This document shows positions 1 through 4,604 of a DNA stretch of 5,321 bases, piece after piece. The notes below the pieces were generated by a model that worked only from the letters and a program-made list of their open reading frames with translations, had not been told where the DNA came from and searched no databases. The translations under genes and the position numbers were made by a program. The DNA is from Candidatus Parcubacteria bacterium (lineage in GTDB: Bacteria; Patescibacteriota; Patescibacteriia; UBA1558; GWA2-36-10): positions 1-5,321 of the forward strand of contig JAHFJB010000039.1 in the NCBI GenBank assembly GCA_023246135.1, in the 5' to 3' direction. Position 1 is the stretch's first letter. Every line of letters starts with the position of its first letter.

Positions 1-1179
1 CTGACACTGGCCAGGCATCAGCCCCTATACATCAGCTTGCGCTTTAGCAGGGACCTGTGTTTTTGGTAAACAGTCGCTTGAGATCTTTCGCTGCGGCCCC
101 GCTTACGCGGGGCAGGCCTTATCCCGAAGTTACGGCCGCTTTATTGCCGAGTTCCTAAAGGAAGGTTCTCTCGTTCACCTGAGGATACTCTCCTCACCCA
201 CCTGTGTCGGTTTGCGGTACAGATACTGCTACCTTAGCTCTAGAGGTTTTTCTAGGCAGTGCTTTTACTCTGATTGACTTCAGTATAAAACTTCAGTCTT
301 CTGACGACTCCAATCTTTAATGTCTCCCGGATTTGCCTAAGAGACAGATCATTGTCGCCAACGCTCATAACCGAATAGCGCCAAAGTATACCACACTGCG
401 TCCCCCCATCGAAAAATAGCAGTAGGGCAGGAATATTAACCTGCTCATCCATCGACTACGCCTTTCGGCCTCACCTTAGGACTGCCTAACCCTGGGATGA
501 TTCTCATTGCCCAGGAAACCTTGGGTTTGCGGTGTCGGGGATTCTCGCCCCGATTTTTGCTACTTATGCCAACATTCTCACTTCTATACGCTCCACGGTT
601 CCTTACGGTACCGCTTCGATGCATATAGAACGCTCCTCTACCGCCATACGCCTTAAGGCGTATGACTCCAATCTTCGGTACTAGGTTTTAGCCCCGTTAA
701 ATTTTCGGCGCAAAGCAACTTGACTAGTGAGCTGTTACGCTATCTTTAAAGGATGGCTGCTTCTAAGCCAACCTCCTAGTTGTAAAAGTTACAATACCAC
801 CTTTAACACTTAACCTAGATTTAAGGACCTTAGATATGGATTTGGGCTGTTTCCCTTTTGACCAATGAAGCTTAGCCCCCATGGTCTGACTCCCACAAGA
901 TACGTAATGGCATTCGGAGTTTGATTGGCACAGGTATGGACGCAATGCCACCCTGTCCCATCCAGTGCTCTACCACCAAAACTTAACTCGTGAGGCTAGT
1001 CCAAAAACTATTTCGAGGAGAACCAGCTATTGCCAAGTTCGATTGGAATTTCTCCCCTTGCCACAACTCATCCCCTAGTGTCGCACGGCTAGTGGGTTCG
1101 GGCCTCCACGACATGTTACTGTCGCTTCACCCTGGTCATGGCAAGCTCACCTGGTTTCGGGTCTAGTATAGGTAACCTA

Positions 1180-1223
1180 CAACTTTTATGTCCTTCCCCC
1201 GAAGGGGAAAAACATAAAAGTTG
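1180..1223 (-). other. 23S expansion hairpin 1, 20-bp stem with UUCG loop
   Basis: Inside the 23S gene the RNA strand can fold into one uninterrupted 20-bp stem: 11 bp (CAACUUUUAUG with CAUAAAAGUUG), then five pairs including two G-U, then CCCC/GGGG closed by a UUCG tetraloop. In E. coli the matching place (roughly 635-660, from memory) holds only a short stem-loop. The interval from GGGTCT near 1159 to the GGCACGCC at 1317 is about 50 nt longer than in E. coli. The pairing is seen directly. That it forms in the ribosome is inferred. Confidence 0.75.
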
Positions 1224-1414
1224 TTGCGGACTATTAATCCTTGCTTTCACTTTATCTTCCTCCCGAAGGAGTTAAATTAGCTACCTACAGCTAACTCGTT
1301 GGCTCATTCTTCAATAGGCACGCCGTTAGCCATTATCACGCGAACGTGATCATAGGCCTTCGACTCCTTGTAAGTATATGGTTTCAGATACTATTTCATC
1401 CCCCTCTCGGGGTG

Positions 1415-1451
<37 letters not shown>

Positions 1452-1597
1452 ATCACCAAAAGTATTTAGCCTTAGCGCATAGTGACGCTGACTTCCCACA
1501 AGATTTCTCCGGTCTCGTGGTACTTAAGAAAATTATTACCAATTAGTATTACTTTTCGTTTACAGGGCTTTCACCTTCTTTGGCCGGACTTTCCAGA

Positions 1598-1768
1598 CCG
1601 TTCTACTAAATAATCTTCTGTTGGCTCTGAAGCCGCAAGCTTCAAAACATAACCTCTTGCAACCCCTCGGTAAGCATTAGACCTGCGGTCATTGCACTAG
1701 CTCTCCTTACACCTTGCGGTGCAATTCAAACTAATTTATCTCATCCAAGGTTTAGGCTTTTCCCGTTT
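1598..1768 (-). other. 23S expansion 2, branched insertion
   Basis: Between the conserved TCTGGAAAG (near 1597) and GGCGAGCG (near 1776) the distance is about 179 nt, against roughly 57 nt in E. coli as recalled, so about 120 nt is extra. It contains several local stems: TGAAGC/GCTTCA at 1628-1633 and 1639-1644, GACC/GGTC at 1680-1690, and ATTGCAC/GTGCAAT at 1691-1697 and 1719-1725 (an alternative is CACC/GGTG at 1710-1721). It lies in domain I, near E. coli 265-320. This segment varies in length among bacteria, so the extension is probably part of the mature rRNA. An excised intervening sequence is the alternative. Confidence 0.65.
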
Positions 1769-1795
1769 CGCTCGCCACTACTCAGGGAATCGAGA

Positions 1796-1849
1796 TACTT
1801 ATTAGCTTATAGCAGATAGCCGAAGCCATGCGCTATTAGCTAATAAGTA
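1796..1849 (-). other. 23S expansion hairpin 3, long stem with UUCG loop
   Basis: A 12-bp perfect stem (TACTTATTAGCT at 1796-1807 with its complement at 1838-1849) continues after one T-T mismatch with five more pairs. After a small internal loop, a 5-bp stem with one G-U pair on the RNA strand closes on a UUCG tetraloop at 1821-1824. Flanking 23S sequence is conserved on both sides (GAAACATC at 1881-1888 and AGTAGTGG at 1775-1782). Their spacing is 106 nt against about 47 in E. coli, so about 59 nt is inserted near E. coli position 235. Confidence 0.75.
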
Positions 1850-2157
1850 CATTAATTCTTTCTATTCCTCCGGCTACTAAGATGTTTCAATTCGCCGGGT
1901 AGTCTCCAACTAAGCTATGTATTCACTTAGTGGTTTCTGCTCTTCTAGCAGAAGGGTTCCCCCATTCGGAAATCTCCGGATCAAAGGTTGCTTATCACCT
2001 CCCCGAAGCTTATCGCAGATTGCTACGTCCTTCATCGTCTTTTGATGTCTAGGCATCCTCCATATACTCTTATCTAGCAACCACCAAAAATTTTAGAAAT
2101 TTTTGGCTTGCTTAAAAATTTTTATAATAAACGAGATGTTTTTGCATTTTTTTATAG

Positions 2158-2190
2158 ATGCTACATGAACATATTCACTTGTCAAAGTCC
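2158..2190 (-). promoter_or_regulatory. ITS-like motif, possible boxA or second 23S promoter
   Basis: On the minus strand GGACTTTGACAAGTGAATATG (2170-2190) resembles the CTTTGAAAACTGAATA-type sequence preceding 23S genes in many bacterial 16S-23S spacers, which includes a boxA-like antitermination site. The same stretch can also be read as a promoter: TTGACA at 2185-2180, a 16-nt spacer, and TAGCAT at 2163-2158 (4 of 6 consensus bases). The sequence alone does not separate the two readings. Confidence 0.35.
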
Positions 2191-2213
2191 GTTTGGCTTT
2201 CTAACCGCCAAAA

Positions 2214-2262
2214 AGTAATTTTTAAATAGGCCGCTTTCAAGCCTGCTTATTTAAAAATTACT
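2214..2262 (-). repeat. 15-bp inverted repeat in 23S leader
   Basis: AGTAATTTTTAAATA at 2214-2228 is perfectly complementary to 2248-2262. The 19-nt loop holds a small GCT/AGC stem. The resulting hairpin lies about 130 nt upstream of the mature 23S end. It has no T-run after it on the minus strand, so a terminator is unlikely. A double-strand ribonuclease (RNase III type) site or a folding element is possible. The role is inferred only. Confidence 0.55.
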
Positions 2263-2431
2263 CACTAACGATTAAATTTTTATGGTGCTAAAAATCCGCT
2301 TCTTCGGCGGACTCTACGCAAAAGTAAATCTTGCCTAAAATCCTTTTAACTACTCGTTATTTTTAAGCTGATTAACATCTTTGGTTTATATACTATACTA
2401 TCTTAAATTATTATATTTTTATAGCAAGAGT

Positions 2432-2460
2432 ATTATAGGGCAAAATAAAAACTTTGTCAA
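2432..2460 (-). promoter_or_regulatory. Consensus sigma-70 promoter for the 23S gene
   Basis: On the minus strand TTGACA (2460-2455) is followed by a 17-nt spacer and TATAAT (2437-2432). This is an exact match to the housekeeping consensus in both hexamers with optimal spacing, as expected for a stable-RNA gene. The predicted start is near 2425, giving a leader of about 340 nt before the mature 23S end. No other gene lies between, so this promoter drives 23S rRNA alone. Confidence 0.85.
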
Positions 2461-2464
2461 TACC

Positions 2465-2492
2465 TCAAAACCCCCATAATTGGGGGTTTTGA
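2465..2492 (-). terminator. Hairpin terminator between 3D-protein gene and 23S promoter
   Basis: TCAAAACCCCCA (2465-2476) pairs perfectly with 2481-2492 around a TAAT loop, a 12-bp stem with a GC core. The A-run on one arm and T-run on the other are typical of an intrinsic terminator that can work in both directions. It ends four bases before the -35 box of the 23S promoter, so it would stop transcription from the upstream minus-strand gene before it enters the rRNA unit. Confidence 0.65.
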
Positions 2493-2501
2493 TATTAGTA
2501 T

Positions 2502-2546
2502 TTTTGCCTACTCACCCTGCCTGGCGAGGCAGGATATTGGGCAAAA
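2502..2546 (-). terminator. Composite hairpin after the 3D-protein gene
   Basis: An inner 7-bp GC-rich stem (CCTGCCT at 2516-2522 with AGGCAGG at 2527-2533, 4-nt loop) sits inside an outer 7-bp stem (TTTTGCC at 2502-2508 with GGCAAAA at 2540-2546). It begins two bases beyond the stop codon of the minus-strand gene. There is no clear T-run after it on that strand, so it may protect the mRNA end or be a dispersed palindromic repeat, not a true terminator. Confidence 0.45.
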
Positions 2547-2547
2547 T

Positions 2548-3063
2548 TTAAAGAATTTCCATATTAAGGACCTTGGCCCCAAAAGTAACAGCTGAGCCCT
2601 TTTCAGCCATCCAAATGTCCATATGATAGTAATAACGCTTATTCATACGATCCTCAACCACAAACTCTTTATCACCATAAACATCAGGAAAACGAACAAT
2701 AGTGCCTTTTGGCAAGAAGTTGGTAGCTACAATGCCATCTCTAACCCGCGTGCCAAAAGCAGTAATAAAGGGGGTATCATCGGTTTGAGCCACTTCGCTG
2801 CTATAAGCCGTAACCATTATTTTCATAGTCTTTTTTGGCTGTTTATCAGGTGCTTCCGGCAATGGCTGACCACTATTATAAGGCCTAATAGTCTCATTTG
2901 ACACTGGACCAATAGAGTAGTTTTTATTACCAATTGCTTGAGAAGCTGTCAGGTGAGGAAAAGTAAAAACCAGCAAACTAACCAATAAAAACGGCAGTTT
3001 TAGGTATTTTCTCAATTTTTTACCCAGATTTTTAATAGTTTTGCAACTACTATCTTCTGACAT
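2548..3063 (-). CDS. Membrane-anchored 3D-domain protein (putative cell-wall lytic enzyme)
   Basis: A 171-residue protein. Residues 1-20 are basic and cytoplasmic, followed by a hydrophobic segment at about 21-42 that is an uncleaved anchor or a signal peptide. A polar proline-rich linker runs to about residue 78. The rest is a 3D domain (named for three aspartates; found in MltA-type lytic transglycosylases and Bacillus YuiC/YocH-like proteins). Visible features are VTAYSSE (84-90), TDDTP (94-98), the FGTRVRDGIVATN stretch (103-115), LPKGTIVRFP (117-126), VVEDRM with Asp138, HMDIWM with Asp149, and the closing FGAKVLNMEIL. The expected role is peptidoglycan cleavage or remodelling outside the membrane; the activity is inferred. 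The start at 3063 is the only good one upstream of the hydrophobic segment, although no Shine-Dalgarno sequence precedes it. The gene is divergent from the thiol-oxidase gene and co-directional with 23S, and has its own promoter and terminator. Its only cysteine (Cys7) is cytoplasmic, so it is not an obvious oxidation substrate. Confidence 0.82.
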   Translation of the reverse strand: MSEDSSCKTIKNLGKKLRKYLKLPFLLVSLLVFTFPHLTASQAIGNKNYSIGPVSNETIRPYNSGQPLPEAPDKQPKKTMKIMVTAYSSEVAQTDDTPFITAFGTRVRDGIVATNFLPKGTIVRFPDVYGDKEFVVEDRMNKRYYYHMDIWMAEKGSAVTFGAKVLNMEIL

Positions 3064-3080
3064 AAATTTATCTTAAAAAT

Positions 3081-3103
3081 AAAAAATCCCTATATTTTGG
3101 GAT
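3081..3103 (-). promoter_or_regulatory. 5'-leader hairpin with T-run, possible attenuator
   Basis: On the minus strand ATCCC and GGGAT form a 5-bp stem with an 8-nt AT loop (3086-3103), followed at once by six Ts and then more T-rich sequence before the ATG at 3063. The predicted transcript start (about 3103) falls at its first base. It could therefore be a 5'-end stabilising hairpin or a weak attenuator. The stem is short, so the call is tentative. Confidence 0.35.
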
Positions 3104-3109
3104 CGAGGT

Positions 3110-3138
3110 ACCTTAGCACACTTAGCAAATTTTGTCAA
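3110..3138 (-). promoter_or_regulatory. Promoter of the 3D-protein gene
   Basis: On the minus strand a perfect -35 box TTGACA (3138-3133) is followed by a 17-nt spacer and TAAGGT (3115-3110). The -10 keeps the TA...T positions but is otherwise weak. The predicted start is near 3103, about 40 nt before the ATG. Confidence 0.55.
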
Positions 3139-3145
3139 CGACAAA
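3131..3145. promoter_or_regulatory. Palindrome in the divergent promoter region, possible operator
   Basis: TTTGTC-AAC-GACAAA is a perfect 6-bp inverted repeat with a 3-nt centre. It overlaps the -35 box of the minus-strand promoter and ends 15 bp before the -35 box of the plus-strand promoter, a position from which a dimeric regulator could affect both genes. Part of the symmetry comes from the TTGACA box itself, so chance is a real alternative. Confidence 0.3.
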
Positions 3146-3159
3146 GACCTGCAAAAAAT

Positions 3160-3188
3160 TTGAATAAAAAAATAAAAATTGCTATACT
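3160..3188 (+). promoter_or_regulatory. Promoter of the DsbA-like gene
   Basis: TTGAAT (3160-3165), a 17-nt A-rich spacer and TATACT (3183-3188), each close to the housekeeping consensus. The predicted start is near 3195, giving a leader of about 38 nt. The leader shows no clear Shine-Dalgarno sequence before the ATG at 3233. Confidence 0.65.
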
Positions 3189-3232
3189 ATATGAACCCTA
3201 TAAATTAAAAATTAATAAAGTTAAGAAAATAT

Positions 3233-4003
3233 ATGGAAAACAACAATCAAGAAAGAGGCACTATTGATAGCCTCAAGCCAAAAACTGCCTTCAAGGCAGG
3301 ATTAGGTATCGGCATTGCCACTATGTTTGTTATTGGGTTCTTTGTCTTACTGGGATTTTTTATAAATGGTAAGACTGACAAAAACAATAGCAATAATTTA
3401 GCCAACACTAATGATAATGGTGCTGTAGTCAATGACAACGGTGCTGCTCAACCAAGTGGTAAGATTAGTTTGACAGCCACTGATTATAGCAAGGACTGGG
3501 TCCGCGGTGATAAGAATGCCAAAGTCAATATAGTTACTTTCTCAGATATTGACTGCCCATTCTGCACTCGTTTTCACGAAACTATGCTACAAATCTTAAA
3601 AGATTATAATGGTAAAGTAAGCTGGACTTACCGCCATTTCCCTCTGACCAGCTTGCACCCTGAATCTGAGAAAAAAGCTGAAGCTGCCGAGTGTGTCGGC
3701 GAGCAAGGTGGCAATGAAAAATTCTGGGCATTTTTAGACAAACTGTTTGCTGACAGTACCGAGAAAGTTGCTGACCTGCCTAAGATTGTCGGCGAACTCG
3801 GTCTTAATACTGACGACTTTACAAAATGCTTAGACTCAGGAAAATATGCTAGCAAGATTCAAAATATGTCCAGCCAAGCTCAAGCAGCCGGCGCTCAAGG
3901 CACGCCTTATAGTGTTGTTGTGGCCGGTGACCAAAAAGTACCTATAAATGGTGCCCTACCAATTGAGAGCATCAAAGCTACTCTAGATTCTCTATTGAAA
4001 TAA
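3233..4003 (+). CDS. Membrane-anchored DsbA-like thiol-disulfide oxidoreductase
   Basis: A 256-residue protein of the DsbA/thioredoxin_4 family that puts disulfides into exported proteins. Residues 1-20 are cytoplasmic, a transmembrane anchor spans about 22-45, and a low-complexity Asn/Asp/Gly linker (about 46-76, with a repeated NDNGA) leads to the outside domain. The domain begins near residue 88 (WVRGDKNAKVNIVTFSD). The active site is C108-P-F-C111 in DIDCPFC, followed by the helical insertion, and the cis-proline loop is GTPYSVV with Pro225. Two further cysteines, Cys154 (AAECVGEQ) and Cys199 (TKCLDSG), occur at positions often seen in this subfamily and may form a structural disulfide. 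Length and order are normal for anchored DsbA-like proteins. The VKOR gene follows after 61 nt and is the likely electron acceptor, so an oxidase role is favoured over an isomerase or reductase role. The start at 3233 fits the anchor; no Shine-Dalgarno sequence is visible. Confidence 0.9.
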   Translation: MENNNQERGTIDSLKPKTAFKAGLGIGIATMFVIGFFVLLGFFINGKTDKNNSNNLANTNDNGAVVNDNGAAQPSGKISLTATDYSKDWVRGDKNAKVNIVTFSDIDCPFCTRFHETMLQILKDYNGKVSWTYRHFPLTSLHPESEKKAEAAECVGEQGGNEKFWAFLDKLFADSTEKVADLPKIVGELGLNTDDFTKCLDSGKYASKIQNMSSQAQAAGAQGTPYSVVVAGDQKVPINGALPIESIKATLDSLLK

Positions 4004-4010
4004 TTAAAAC

Positions 4011-4050
4011 AAAGCGGCTTGGGTGATATCTATAAATCCAAGTCGTTTTT
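4011..4050 (+). terminator. Intrinsic terminator after the DsbA-like gene
   Basis: AAAGCGGCTTGG (4011-4022) pairs with CCAAGTCGTTTT (4038-4049), including two G-T pairs, around a 15-nt loop, and the arm ends in a T-run. It lies eight bases after the TAA of the DsbA-like gene. The G-U pairs and the large loop suggest partial termination, which would leave some read-through into the VKOR gene. Confidence 0.65.
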
Positions 4051-4053
4051 GTT

Positions 4054-4059
4054 TATACA
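4054..4059 (+). promoter_or_regulatory. Possible -10 box for the VKOR gene
   Basis: TATACA lies five bases before the chosen ATG at 4065, so a transcript started from it would begin at or next to the start codon (leaderless). No convincing -35 box is found at 16-18 bp. Read-through from the DsbA-like gene is the alternative source of mRNA. Confidence 0.25.
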
Positions 4060-4064
4060 TAAAT

Positions 4065-4517
4065 ATGCCTGACTTAAAAAACCCATTAGAAAATAAAGAC
4101 TCTAAATCAATCAAGCTATTAATTAGCCTATCAGTCCTAGCCTTACTAGGCATAATTGACTCTGTTTACCTTACTATTAAATATTATGAGGGCAGCATTA
4201 GTTGCTCTATAATTTCCGGTTGCCAAGAGGTTTTGGTAAGTCGATATTCGGCTATCTATGGAATCCCCATATCCATAATGGGCATCGTGTTTTATTTGGG
4301 TCTGCTTATTATGGTAGGGTTTTATCTATTTCATAAAAAAAGCTGGATCCTAAAAATACTAAATCTACTAGCTAGCTTAGGTTTTATCTTTTCTCTATAT
4401 CTGACTTATCTAGAAAATTTTGTTATTAGGTCCTTATGCCAATACTGCCTATTGTCGGCCCTTATTTCTACTATTATTTTTATTATAAATTTTATAATAA
4501 TGAAGAAAAATAAATAA
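4065..4517 (+). CDS. VKOR-family membrane thiol oxidase
   Basis: A 150-residue integral membrane protein of the bacterial vitamin K epoxide reductase family, which reoxidises DsbA-like partners and hands electrons to quinone. Four hydrophobic segments are visible at about 17-40, 66-88, 95-116 and 122-146. The four redox cysteines of the family are present: the loop pair Cys47 and Cys53 (CSIISGC) and the active-site C125-Q-Y-C128 at the start of the last helix. Also matching are SVYLTIKYY, the Ser at 59 after the loop pair, and YGIPISIMGIVFY. The length is that of a stand-alone VKOR domain with no fused thioredoxin, consistent with the separate DsbA-like gene upstream. An in-frame GTG at 4023 would add 14 residues. 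It lies in the loop of the preceding terminator and adds no family sequence, so the ATG at 4065 is preferred. A strong terminator follows the stop codon. The family call is firm; the partner is inferred from context. Confidence 0.9.
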   Translation: MPDLKNPLENKDSKSIKLLISLSVLALLGIIDSVYLTIKYYEGSISCSIISGCQEVLVSRYSAIYGIPISIMGIVFYLGLLIMVGFYLFHKKSWILKILNLLASLGFIFSLYLTYLENFVIRSLCQYCLLSALISTIIFIINFIIMKKNK

Positions 4518-4532
4518 ATCCAGGAACTGCTC

Positions 4533-4572
4533 CCGCCCCGTCGTGTGGTCACGCGACGGGGCGGTTTTTTTT
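4533..4572 (+). terminator. Strong intrinsic terminator after the VKOR gene
   Basis: CCGCCCCGTCG (4533-4543) pairs perfectly with CGACGGGGCGG (4554-4564), 11 bp and almost all GC. The stem can extend inward through a G-T pair and GTG/CAC, and eight Ts follow at 4565-4572. This is a textbook rho-independent terminator, very GC-rich against its AT-rich surroundings. It separates the disulfide-formation genes from the transketolase gene. Confidence 0.92.
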
Positions 4573-4586
4573 ATTTAAAGCCAAAA

Positions 4587-4597
4587 TATGATACAAT
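4587..4597 (+). promoter_or_regulatory. Possible -10 box(es) for the transketolase gene
   Basis: Two overlapping -10-like hexamers, TATGAT (4587-4592) and TACAAT (4592-4597), lie in the 32-bp gap between the terminator and the ATG at 4605. From the second, the start would fall at or next to the ATG, giving a leaderless or nearly leaderless mRNA. The -35 region would overlap the T-run of the terminator and is not convincing. A promoter is needed here because the terminator upstream is strong. Confidence 0.4.
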
Positions 4598-4604
4598 AAA
4601 TAAC

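Larger units (their letters stand above)
2083..2431 (-). other. 23S rRNA leader, no 16S or tRNA gene
   Basis: This AT-rich stretch lies between the 23S promoter and the 23S 5' end. I looked for a 16S 3' end, a tRNA T-loop signature and plausible reading frames on both strands and saw none. Four structures stand out. One is a 10-bp hairpin with a 3-nt loop at 2084-2106, directly beside the rRNA 5' end. The second is a 15-bp inverted repeat at 2214-2262. The third is a 5-bp GC-rich hairpin at 2295-2311. The fourth is the ITS-like motif at 2171-2190. The leader is probably cut away during 23S maturation. The partner strand of the usual processing stem would lie beyond the left edge. Confidence 0.6.

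Noticed and set aside
252..452. Open frame of 66 codons on the minus strand
   Set aside because: It lies wholly within the conserved 23S rRNA gene and resembles no protein.
763..951. Open frame of 62 codons on the minus strand
   Set aside because: Also within 23S; the DNA matches rRNA on both sides without a break.
1598..1849. Group I intron or homing-endonuclease insertion in 23S
   Set aside because: The extra segments are too short, encode no protein and show simple stems only; the usual intron sites in 23S lie mostly beyond the left edge.
2083..2431. A tRNA gene in the 23S leader, as in many rRNA spacers
   Set aside because: No T-loop GTTCGA-type sequence, acceptor stem or anticodon arm could be found on either strand.
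2623..2901. Open frame of 92 codons on the plus strand
   Set aside because: Antisense shadow of the 3D-domain gene, with no recognisable family or start signals.
3247..3438. Minus-strand frames inside the DsbA-like gene (also 3628-3855)
   Set aside because: Antisense to a clear family member; composition follows from the opposite strand.
4023..4064. GTG start extending the VKOR protein by 14 residues
   Set aside because: The GTG falls in the loop of the preceding terminator hairpin and the added residues match nothing in the family; the ATG at 4065 is better.
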